A stretch of 64,000 nt of DNA from the NCBI RefSeq assembly GCF_020921035.1, contig NC_063160.1, positions 16,333,095-16,397,094 on the forward strand. Reading direction: 5' to 3'. Source of the DNA: Rhodamnia argentea (Eukaryota; Streptophyta; Magnoliopsida; Myrtales; Myrtaceae). The translations under genes and the position numbers were made by a program. Of the stretch, positions 38,254-49,299 are shown piece by piece. Under the pieces are notes generated by a model. That model did not search any database. It was not told the DNA's origin and worked only from the letters and a program-made list of their open reading frames with translations. Each line of letters begins with the position of its first letter. Within the stretch, counting starts at the first letter, position 1.

Positions 38254-39140
38254 GTCTATTTTGTGCTTTGGGAAATGATGTTGAATCAGTGGAATTAGAA
38301 TGGTCTAAAAGACTCAATATTGTTTGGGATATGGCACATGCCTTGTCTTACTTGCACCACGATTGCGCTTAGCCAATTATTCATCGTGACATATCTAGCA
38401 ACAACATTTTGCTCAAAAACAAAATGTAGGCTTTCCTATCAGACTTCAGCACGGCAAGACTTCTAGAACCTAATTTCTCATCTAATCTCACTGCATATAT
38501 CGTAGGCACTCGGGGATATATAGCACCAGGTGAGCAACTCTAAAATGTTATTACTAGAGGCACATAGCTAAATCGAATACTTTACTCCCTATGTGATAAG
38601 CAACAACTTTGATGCGTCGTCATTTTTACAAATTCATCATTCGGTATTGTACTAGTTAACCTTGAGAACTTAGTATTGAGCCTCATCTAACTTACAAACT
38701 TTTTGTTCTTTTTCTTAGAGCTCGCTTACACTTGGATCATTAATGAGAAATGCGATGGATATAGCTTTGGAATGGTAGCAATGGAAATCATAATGGGTGA
38801 GCATCCAGGTGAGACGATCTTAATGCTGTCGACACTCTTCAGAAAAGATATTATGCTGCATCAAATATTAGACCCGCGCTTGCCAATCCCAAGAGAGAAT
38901 TCTGTTGCAAAAAATATCGTTCTGATAGTTTTTCTGATGTTTGCTTGCTTATGGAGTGATCCAAAGTCACAACCCATAGTGAAACAAGTCTCGAAAGCTT
39001 TTCTAGCTCCAAAACTAGCGTTGGCCAAGTCCTTCCATTTAATCTCGCTTGCACAGCTCCAAGAAATGAATCGAGGAGTATGGTGGGAAGGTGGATCCAC
39101 GGAAAATTCGTCAAGCCTGCAAGGAGAGCAAGGACCATGA

Positions 39141-40726
39141 AGTACTTGTCCGAAAAAGAAATCAAATAAAATTCCAACAAGTGAAGAGTACAAGATGATT
39201 CTGCAAGCCGGTAAATGTGGTTGAGGATACAAAGGATACGGATTCTGCAATTTTTGTCCTTTCAGTGAGATCCGAATGCAATGATGAGTGATAATGTGTT
39301 GTTGTGGCTAGGAAAATTAGGCTACATAAGGATATTCATCACGTATTTTTCCGTATGATTTCTATTTAGTTGAAGGCTTGCTAGTCAATTAAAGACGGCA
39401 AATTGACAAACATTTTACTTTACGATGGCTAAAGATCTGACATCACGAAAACAACACAAGACCGCGATTACTCTCGACGAACCTTGTCCAGTGGTCGCAC
39501 GATCAATACATGTCCGAAGACCTTGACTGGTTGACTTTTGAGGTGCACAGTCGGCGAAGACCTTGACTTCTGGAATTTGTCCAACTTCCATGTGGTAGCT
39601 GATTCAAACCACAGTTACTCGAGTTATGTAGACGGACCTTGTCTTATTGGTCCAACAACCAATAACTGACCAAAGGCCGTGGCTTGTTGACCTTTGAACA
39701 GCATCCTCGACGGAGACCTCGACTTTTCGAATTTGTCCAGCTTCCATGTGTAAGCTGGTTCAAATTCCGATTAAATCATCATTAATTGACCTTGAAATTT
39801 ACGACGGAGGGACTGCCATTTGGCAATCACGGCGCTGCGTAATCAGAGTACGTCCATAGTAAAGAGACGATCATATAAATCAATATTTGTCTTGAAGTTA
39901 TGTAATGATGAGCACAACGTTTAAACTAATCAGAGTTGACGAACACAAGGAATTTAGTCATAAATTATTCAGCCTGACTTGCTGGAAAATTATTGCGACA
40001 TTGGAGTTTAGGCAAGAAATCCACCTATGTAACTGAAGTGATATGCTTGAAAAAAAATTATGACAGTTAAATGAATATGCGATGGAATAACGCCTTCAAA
40101 GTGATAGTACATATTGATGATTATGGAGCACAAATTCAACAATGATGTAGAACAAGCGGCGTGTGATTTTTTGGAAAAACGTGATCGTCAGAAATCGGGT
40201 AGATTTCATTGATTTGGGACTGGCGACTTTGGATTGCGCTCAAATTTGATCGGTTGAAGCGAAACGACCTTCTAATCAATACTCCTAGCTTTGCTGTGAC
40301 GTACAATGGAACGATGGATTTTTGCGTTTCGGAGTCGTCTAGATAGGTTTTCGAGCAGTTTTCTATTTTAGGCAACTTTGCGATATATCCGATCGCGATA
40401 TTTGATTTGAAGTCCGTTGATTTAGATTTGATTCTTATTTGATTAGGACTAGATTAGATTCGTATTTAATTTCTTAAAGGGGTCCTATCTATATAAAGGA
40501 CGCCCACCCTATGTAATCAACATAATTTCAATCAATTTTCAGTATATCCTTAGAAAAGAGTTTCCTGTTACTATTCCTCTGCATCAAACAATTAAGTACT
40601 TTTGAAGTTTGGTAATAAAGTTTCGATGGTGCTCATATTATAGGGGGCCACTAACAAAGGGTGGAGAAACGGCAAGGCCCTATTTCTTTGGATTGCTGTT
40701 ATATATTCATTAAACTCAGCCCTCCC
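39141..40726. other. Spacer between RLK-C and the solo LTR
   Basis: 39360-39860 is a diverged version of the spacer after the other RLK genes, with an internal partial duplication of the W-box region (39590-39770). 40145-40590 has LTR-like features: ctatctatataaaggacgcc near 40487 followed by a leader-like stretch. I could not define both ends. 40640-40726 resembles the RLK promoter just upstream of the leader (ttctttggattgctgttata), so it is probably the original RLK-D promoter. Confidence 0.45.
39523..39568 (+). promoter_or_regulatory. W-box cluster after RLK-C (three of four kept)
   Basis: TTGACT occurs at 39523, 39531 and 39563. The fourth site of the paralogues has decayed to ctggaatttg. 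Confidence 0.35.
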
Positions 40727-43700
40727 TGTCGCGACCTAAAATTTTAGGCTAACAGATTATCGGGTCAATTAAATCAACAAACCTAATTCAGACCCTCCCA
40801 AGTCCTACCGAATCGCAACTTAGGTTTATTCATGAAAAAAAATTCAATTGGAACCGCCACTAATCATTTAAGGTAGGTTGATTAGAAACCTATATAAAAT
40901 AGCGGGAGAACTATTTTATCTCTATGAACCAAAGAGATTGGGTTCGGGGACTTGGTTACGTTAATTAAAAATTAACGCCCTTTCGGTACCAATTTCATGA
41001 AAAAACCTTTCCAATTGATGTGAATTTGATGATTGGGAAAATGTGACATGAAGACCATATATTATGCGCCCAGATGATGATTTTTTTTTGGTATTTTCGA
41101 TAATAAAAGAAAACATTCAAAAGCAATCAAAAATCTGAACAAAATTAAACAAAAATGCCCATAATATACCTTTAATTTCCGATTTTTCGAAAATCCTCTC
41201 ATTTCCAAAGATTTGGGCTAGAGCGAGATTTTATCCGCTACATCCTCGAGGATTCGAGCCAGTATGCGGATACGCGTATAGAAAAACAACATCCCTTTTG
41301 CCAAAGGGCGTAACATGAATTTCTATACTAAATCACCATCCCATTCCACGAGATCGTGGCTAAGGCGTGTGATTTATTTTTTCGACGGGTCTAGGCACAA
41401 AGGGGAGCATATATTATGGACATGTTTGTTTAAAATTGTGCAAATTTTATAACAATCAAAAGCAAACAAACAACATGACAAAAATAAAATAAAAATGAGT
41501 CAATTGAAATTGAAATTTCAAAAATTTAGAGGGGTGGCCGAAATTGTGAGATTGGGGATCCACCTTTCCTCATCCAAAAACTCAATCTATTTTTAATTTG
41601 AGAAATTATCTTTGAGATTTGAAAATTTAATTTTAGATAATCCTCATAAAAAAAAAGATAGAGATTCAATCCAACCAAACCTTATCTCTAATCAAATGTG
41701 TTCAGAAAATTCACCAGAGATAAGATAAGATAACATCCAAATCGTTCCGCATGTGGTAAAGATAACGACTAGATAAAAAAAAATGTATCCATGAGTAAAA
41801 AATTATCTAACTTAGCCAACTATCACATCTGAATTTTTCAGAAACATATATGGAGTGCCTGAACTTAAAAAAAAAAACAATCTTGCCTTATCTACAAAAA
41901 GATTCACATCTTTAGAAATCAAGCAATTATCTTTTGACGTTTTGAAAAATATTTTCAGATAATCGCTAAATTTGAAAAAAAGATATGTTCCGTCAAAGCG
42001 AGCGAGCTTATCCGCAAGACATTAAGATATGCTAGATAATGTTCAAATTAAGAAAACGAAATATCCGTATCAAAATAAGAATTTATCTATAGTGCCTCAA
42101 CATAGGCAAAATATCCAGTCAAGATATATGATCAACCAATTTAAGCAAAGAATTCAAAATATTTTGATGATGAGAGTCGTTACCTGATTTGGTTAAATTG
42201 CATTGCCAAATTTGAATCTCGGATGGGCTTGCGGACAACCTTGCACATGGGACTCTCATGCGACGATGATGAGATTCTGGATTGGCGAAGGTGCTTGATG
42301 TTTCGTGGAGGCTTTACGGTGGACCTACAATAGTAAGGAGCGACACGAAAATAAGTGCGCTGGAATTCCTTGTGTGCCCTTCGACTGAGTTTCCTTCATG
42401 GACTTCTTCCAACTTTAACTCACGATTAGTGCTTGAGAAAACTCCCCGATTATTGTTCAAGGAAGATGCCTGTGGCAATCAAAAGAACAATTTAAGAAAA
42501 CGAAATGGTGAGACCATAAAGCAAAATCCAAATAAACGGCTAAAGATGAACATCCCCATTTGGTCAAGCCAAACTTTTCATATTGAAACTCTTCTTCTTC
42601 ATCCATGTGGCACTTGGTAGTGTTCTTTTTTCAATCAGCCCACATCTTCGTGAACCATAGGCCACCGATTACGATTCTCGCTGCTTCGTTTGAGATAACG
42701 TCGAACGCGACGATAAAGTTACTGGGTACATGAGAGGGAGCACCGCCAGAAAATTTATCACAAACTCGGGAATTCACTGGATCCATCGTTACATCGCCCA
42801 TGTCGCTTGGGTCTCTCTTGTGACCAAACGACGGTCCAAGGGGAGTGACGTGTGCTAGAACTGGTCAGACCATGGCGAGAATTGTGAGCATCACTGAGTA
42901 ACCTGCCAAAGAAGATAGAACGTGATGGAAACATAGCCCGTTACCGTAGGTGAGTAACTCGACTGGGTTAGAGCAAATTAGCAAAGGTATCACCGTTGAA
43001 GCCCACGGCGGACTACTTGATCGTCTGAGCACATCGCAGCGTCAGGAGGGGTCTGGTAGTCGCCAACTAAGATTGACGACTCGATGCTGGGATGCCTCGT
43101 AGCGATGCTTGTGATGAGGTTACGGGTCTCAGAGAGGGACAAATATTCAAGCAAGTGAGGGTTGTCGGTTCAGCTGGAGGTGTTCACTAATCTTGCGAGG
43201 GTGATCACTGCATTCCACCAAAGAGAAACATAGATATATAAAAAGCTCAAACAAATAATCAAATCATTGGTGTTCTCGTGCACTTCAGGAGTGCTCAGAA
43301 AGTCTGCATGGCAATTGTCCAGTGCGGGTCATATGGATCTGCAAGTGTCACCAAGTGGATTTCTTCTAGGACCTCCAAAGATCTAATTGTGGCGAACTTT
43401 TCTGGAGCAATCCAACGCGATCTTCCCTTGTGGGCACAGCAGCTGGTCTGGTCACGCTAGGATCAACACCCGCTATCGAAATAATGCCGACGCTAGGCCT
43501 GCAAGGCGAAGGAATAGGCTGCACCGCGTGAGACCGGCTTTGATGCACAAATGTTATTGGCGAAGGAACTTTCTCGACCGATCTGCAAGAGAGATAAAAA
43601 AACAAACGAAAAAGTCTCCCCTTTTGTCTTCTTCCTCATGGATCTCCTCCCTCAAGGCTAATCTCTTTCTTCACTACGTTCTCCACTATAGAGGATCAGA

Positions 43701-44343
43701 GCTCTCTTGTGCATGGCTGGGTGTCCTCTCCAATGTCTCCTCTCTCTCTTTTGCTGATGATCACCCTCGTAAGGCCGTGTATTTTCAGTATCGTGGCCCT
43801 CTCTTAAACCCTAGGCTTAGCACTCTATTTATAGACTAAGGGTTTTCTAGTCCTAGTTGAAGTAGGACTCATTATCGACCGTCGGATTAAAAATTCTGAT
43901 TTTCGAGAGTCCGATCTCATTAAAACTCTTCAATAATTTTGGCCACAAGAGGGATTGTCATGGGCTAGCCCAATTTCATGCTCTTACGGGCTTGATTATG
44001 CATTCTCGGGCTCAAATTGGGCTTTAATTAATTAAATAAATAATTAATTAAAAGCCTTTAACAATTAGGCGAGCAAAGTGAGCTGAATTAAACTTGAAAA
44101 TAAGCCCAAGCCCTCTTAGAATTTTTGGCACACTCTCTAGCCTTAGTCAAAAATTTCAGACTAAGTTTGGTCCAATCGTTATGTTTAATTAAGCTCTATT
44201 GACTCAACTTTGCAATAACACATGACTGATGAAAAATAAATATGCGATGCGTGGGGAATTAATTTTTGGTGAGAACTATAACTAATTCTCATTTTATGCT
44301 TGAAATGAATGATTTAATAAAAATCAAAATTTAGGTGTCAACA
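40727..44343 (-). mobile_element. Solo LTR, Ogre/Tat-like Ty3/Gypsy relative
   Basis: A single 3.6-kb terminal repeat starts TGTCGCGACC and ends GGTGTCAACA on the plus strand, bracketed by the 5-bp duplication CTCCC (40722-40726 and 44344-44348). The first ~250 bp and last ~120 bp clearly resemble the LTRs at 26463 and 35550, while the middle differs, so it is a related but distinct subfamily. A TATAAATAG box on the minus strand lies near 43827-43835, so its own promoter points away from RLK-D. No internal region is present, as after LTR-LTR recombination. Confidence 0.8.
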
Positions 44344-44387
44344 CTCCCAGTTCCCAACAAAAAGAAGAGGTCCTCTCTCTTGAAAGC

Positions 44388-47203
44388 ATGAAGATATTCC
44401 ACATGATTCATTTGAGTCCTATAAGCAATCCCGTCGTCGGCTTGCATGTTCGCAAGCTGATGACCGCAGCTACATGGATCCTTATTGCGCTACCTCTCTC
44501 CTGTAGCTACCCTGCCCTTGCCACCGGAACAGAGGCAGATGCTCTTCGTCGCACTGGGTGGTGGCTTGACTTCCTTATGAGCCACACTTCCGCGTCGCAT
44601 TGCACGTGGCCTGGCATTTCGTGCAACGATTCCGGAAGCGTCATCGAAATAAATATACAACGACGAGTCTACCACGCAACTAATTTGAGCAATGTGGATT
44701 TCTCTGCGCTCCGCAATCTCGCCTCTCTTCGGTTGTCTGATAATTACCTCCACGGTATCATTCCCCTCCAAATATGTGTACTCCCAAAGCTCAGGCACCT
44801 CGACATGTCCCGCAATTACCTAACTGGTGAGTTACCTATTTGTCTCCCAAACCTTACCATGCTAGAAGTCATTGATATTCAGAGTAATAATATCAGTAGT
44901 CGCATCCCTCCTGAATTGGGAAATCTGAAGAAGCTATGGTACCTAGATCTCGGTTTCAATTTGCTTCTTGGCCCTATCCCTCCGACTCTTGGTCTCTTGT
45001 CTAATTTGATGCATCTCGATTTGGGGAGAAACCTTTTCAATGGCTCTATTCCTCTGGAAATAGGGAAGTTGACAAACTTAGCATACCCGAGCATGGAAGG
45101 TAATGAATTCAATGGATCTATCCCGTCATCAATAGGTAATTTGAAGAGCCTAATTGAGTTGAGGCTGCGCTTAAACTCCTTCAATGGCTCTATTCCTCTG
45201 GAAATAGGGAAGTTGACAAACTTAGCATATCCGAGCATGCAAGGTAACGAATTCTATGGATCTATCCCGTCAGCAATAGGTAATTTGAAGAGCTTGATTG
45301 AGTTGAGGCCGTGCTCAAACTCCTTCACCGGCCCTATTCCTCCGGAAATAGGGAAGTTGACAAACTTAGCATATCCGAGCATGGAAGAAAACGAATTTAG
45401 TGGATCTATCCCATCAGCAATAGGTAATTTGAAGAGCCCGATTGAGTTGAGGCCGTGCTCAAACTCCTTCACCGGCCCTGTTCCTTCATCTCTAGCACAT
45501 TTAACTAGCTTGAGGGTTCTAGATTTACGTAACAATGAATTCGACGGAGCTATTCCATTGAAATTAGGAAATTTGAAGAGTCTCACTCATCTCGATTTGA
45601 GCTCTAACTACTTCTCCGGAAAAATTCCTCATGAACTTGGGAGTTTGGTCATGTTAAACTATCTCGATCTTCATAATAATTCTCTTCACGGTTCAATTCC
45701 CAATTTTAAAAAGCTTTTCAGCTTAGAGTACATTGATTTGTCGTGCAATCATCTCACGGGGGAAATTCCAATTAATCTGTTCAATGTCCGTGAAAGAGAT
45801 TTCCATAGCCATAGTTTGGGAGGGACTGATGGTTCTAGAAGAGCGTCCACGGTTACGCTAATGGTGGGATTGATACCGCTGATGGCTATACCAGTCATTT
45901 CCTGTTTGGTTCTTGCTTATGGGCTCATATTTCGACGTAGAGTGAAGAGCATGCAACCAGAGACAATAGAAAAAAATGGAGATTTTTTGTCAATCTGGAA
46001 TTATGATGGGAGAATTGCATATGAAGACATAATCAATGCAACAGAAGATTTTGACATTAAATATTGCGTCGGGACCGGCGATTACGGTAGTGTCTATAGA
46101 GCACAATTGCCCAATGGGAAAATCGTGGCATTGAAGAAACTTCACCGTCTTGAAGCAGAGGACCCATCATTTGACAAGAGCTTCCGGAACAAAGTGAAAC
46201 ACTTGATTGAAGTACGACATAGAAGCATAATTAAGCTCCATGGTTTTTGCTTACACAAGCGATGCATGTTCTTGGTTTATGAATACATGGAAAGGGGGAG
46301 TCTATTTTGTGCTTTGAGAGATGAAGTTGAAGCGGTGGAGCTAGATTGGTCTAAAAGACTCAATATTGTTTGGGATATGGCACATGCCTTGTCTTACCCG
46401 CATCACGATTGCGCTCGACCAATTATTCATCGAGACATATCTAGCAACAACATTTTGCTCGATAACAAAATGCAGGCTTTCCTATCGGATTTCGGCACGG
46501 CAAGACTCCTAGAACCTAATTTCTCATCGAATCTCACTGCAAATATCGCAGGCACTCATGGATATATAGCACTGGGTGAGCGACAATCCTCCATGCTTTT
46601 CTAGAATGTTATAACTAGAGGTACAAAGCTAGAACGGTACACTTTACCTGCCACGTGGTAAACAACACCGTTGATGCTCCATCATGCTTACGAAATTCAC
46701 CGTTCGATAGTGCACTAGATATAAATGACAACTTGGTTTTGAGCCTCACATAATTCTTCAACTTTTTGTTCTGTTTTTCAGAGCTCGCTTATACTTTGGT
46801 CATCAATGAGAAGTGCGACGTATACAGCTTTGGAGTGGTAGCAATGGAAACAATCATGGGTGGGCATCCGGCCGATATCATCTTGATATTGTCGACGCTC
46901 TTTAGAGAAGATATTATGCTACATCATATATTAGACCCACGCTTGCCAATCCCAAGAGAGAATTCTACCGCAAGAAGTATCGTTCTGGTAGTTGCTCTAG
47001 CACTTGCTTGCTTAAGTAGCAATCCAAAGTCTCGACCCACGATGAAACAAGTTTCGGAAACTTTTCGAGCTCCAAAACTAGCGTTGCCCCAGCCCTTCCA
47101 TTCCATCTCGCTTGCGCAGCTCCAAAAAAATAATCAAGGAGTATGGTGGGAAGGTGGATCAAGAGAAGCATCGTCAAGCCTACAAGAAGAGCAAGGACCA
47201 TGA
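44388..47203 (+). CDS. RLK-D: LRR receptor kinase, open frames, possibly impaired
   Basis: Coding exons 44388-46575 and 46782-47203 with a 206-nt GT-AG intron give 869 residues. Layout matches RLK-B (signal peptide, LRRNT with [12 protein letters not shown], LRRs, TM, kinase), but there are 15 LRRs because a 144-bp two-LRR module occurs three times (periods from 45056, 45200 and 45344). [19 protein letters not shown] and DFG are present. Odd changes: LRR-core leucines replaced by proline in LAYPSM (three times) and in KSPIEL; ELRP for ELRL (twice); proline in the kinase helix before the catalytic loop (LSYPHHDC); and APE changed to ALE (46572-46574). A solo LTR ends 45 bp before the ATG. The N-terminus ([12 protein letters not shown]) is closer to RLK-E than to RLK-A/B. 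May be a fading gene with an intact frame. Confidence 0.75.
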
Positions 47204-49029
47204 AGTACTTGCCCCAATACAAGCAATAAGTTTCCATGGAATGAAGAGTCGATCGATAAAATGATGGTGTAAATTGGTGAACGCGATTGAGGATATGAAG
47301 GATGAGGCTTGTGTCATTTAAGTCATGTCAAACTTATTTTAAATTAGCTAGGTTAGAATTTACCTAAGTAGCAATAAGGAGCGAGAAGCATTTCTCGGAC
47401 AGTCATTTATTTTCATTTTTTTTTTGTCTTTTCAGTCAGATCGGAATGCATGATAAGTGAGAAATGAGAATGTGTTGTTGTGGCCATGAAAATTAGCTTA
47501 CATAAGTATATTCACCACGTATTATTTCGGATACTTTCTGTTTGGTAGGCTTCCTTGTGAATTAAAGACGGGCCAATTGACCACCGTCTTCTTTACAATG
47601 GATCAAGATCCGACATCATGAGAACAGCAAAAGGCCACGATTACTCTAGACGAACCGTGTCCAGTGGTCCAACGATCAATACATGTCCGAAGACGTTGAC
47701 TTGTTGACTTTTGTGGTGCGTACTCGGCAAAGACCTTGACTTCTTGACTTTGTCGTGCTGGCTCAAATTCTAAGTGAATCATTATTATTCAACCGTGAAG
47801 TTTACGATGGAGGGGCCGCCACTTCGCAATCACGATGTCGCGGAATCACTCAACATGGTTCGCTGGTAGTTAATGCCATGTAGGAATTTCTGGCAAGAAA
47901 ATCTCCGACATAACTTAAATGATCGTTTGAAAAAATCATCATACTAGTATGAGCGTTGTACAAAAGCTAAAACATTATTAGCGTCCTTATCCCATCCAGT
48001 TTTATCGAGTAAATGCTGATATGAAGCCGCAAAATTCGACCGATGTGACAACATTCGACTTGAGACTTTATCTGTATGAGTTGCCACCGTTGATTTGATT
48101 TTGCATGGTGTTCGATTGAGCTGATGCTAATTTGCGGATTGAACTTGAAATTTAACTTATGTCAAGCTAGTTAGAGTAGCTTGTATGATATAATAGCTAA
48201 TTTGTTGACATCGAGTAATCAAAGGCATGCGGCAAGAGATGTAACATCATGATATAGAATTTAACGGTGAAGGAGCTCCCGATGCTGTAACATCGGAAGT
48301 AATACAGATCCAAAACCAAGAACTCGTCGGCTTGAAATGTCATTCACATTTTCTCTCTCTCTCTCTTTTTCATATTAAAAAAAAGAAAAGAAAAATTTGG
48401 GTGAATAAATTTATTCCACATGAAACCCCAAGAAGACCTTGACTTCTTGATGGGTGTGTACAAGTTCCATCCATACATGCCTGCTGGTTTAGATTGGTTT
48501 AAATTCTAATTCAATCATAAAAGTGCCAGAATTAGAGATTGTATGAGTAGAATATTTTGCTTGTTGGGAAAATTAGTGCCGTAACTTTTAAAATCCGAAC
48601 ACCTAAAATTACATTGGCGATTTCCTTACTTTGGAATCCATTGTGGCGTTTATTTAATATGAATTATTCCACATGGCTCCCCGGAAAGTAATGTCACCTA
48701 GGAATTTCCAGCAAGAAAATTATGGATGTAACTTAAGTGATATGCTTTTAAAAATTATTGACGATTAAATGTTTGCTTAAAACGTTATCGCATCAAAGTG
48801 AGCACAATACAAAAATTACGATATTGTTAGTGTCCTTATCCCCTCTAATGTTATCAAGCAAGCGAGATTCGAACGATTGTCACAATATTTGACTTGAGAT
48901 TTTATCTATAGCCTTGGCCGATTTTATTTGGTATGGTGTCCAAATCCTTGACACATAAGTTAGTAGATTTTTTTTTTTTTTTTGGTCGGCAATACAAAGT
49001 ATCCGGACCGTTCGACCCAATCAAATGTC
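47204..49029. other. Spacer after RLK-D
   Basis: 47204-48420 repeats the downstream spacer of RLK-A/B. 48420-49020 repeats parts of the RLK upstream region, without the SINE insert (empty site near 48610-48625). No gene apart from the W-box cluster. Confidence 0.6.
47696..47749 (+). promoter_or_regulatory. Cluster of four W-box cores (after RLK-D)
   Basis: TTGACT at 47696, 47704, 47736 and 47744, with spacing identical to the clusters after RLK-A and RLK-B. Confidence 0.4.
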
Positions 49030-49188
49030 GCGATCTTTCAACGCTCTTAGGCTGCCTGCAAGTGGCCTCGCCCGTATGTTTCCCCTTCAAATATGGGCCC
49101 TCCCAAAGCTTAGGCACCTCGACTTGTCCGACAATTACCTAACCAGTGAGTTACCTCTTTGTCTCCAAAACCCCACCAAGGGACAATC
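49030..49188 (+). pseudogene. RLK-F: LRR fragment of a lost receptor kinase
   Basis: About 150 bp encode [20 protein letters not shown] and TSELPLCLQNPT, matching the second and third LRRs of the RLK array. The sequence before it corresponds to RLK promoter-region sequence, so the start, signal peptide and LRRNT were deleted. It ends in gtctccaaaaccccaccaag, where it meets RLP-1 upstream sequence. It is the only remnant of a further RLK copy. Confidence 0.7.
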
Positions 49189-49299
49189 AAGAAAACCAAA
49201 CTTGACCGCACTATTGTCCTTTCAAGAAGACTTTGATTCTTCGCATCTATAATTAAGTGCACCGCTATCCTAGAGCCATTGCGCTCGACCGAAAAAAAC

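Larger units (their letters stand above)
24337..39140 (+). pseudogene. RLK-C: double-ectodomain receptor kinase pseudogene, split by an LTR element
   Basis: RLK homology runs 24337-26462 and, after an 11.8-kb insertion, 38259-38529 (end of exon 1) and 38719-39140 (exon 2). The N-terminus starts [14 protein letters not shown]. Frames change several times between about 24580 and 25260, so the first ectodomain is broken. At about 25400-25540 a second LRRNT appears (RTEVDALCGSGWWPSNV, CTWFGISC) followed by a second short LRR set to 25998. Two ectodomains are therefore fused head-to-tail before one kinase. The kinase starts at about 26145 (GTGGYG present) and has stops at 26367-26369 (before the insertion), in the HHDCA-to-RP region near 38369 and near 38427. 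All this indicates a long-dead copy, more diverged than RLK-A/B/D. Confidence 0.85.

Noticed and set aside
40145-40590. Possible LTR remnant with a TATATAAAGG-type box
   Set aside because: Boundaries are not defensible; kept only as a note in the spacer entry.
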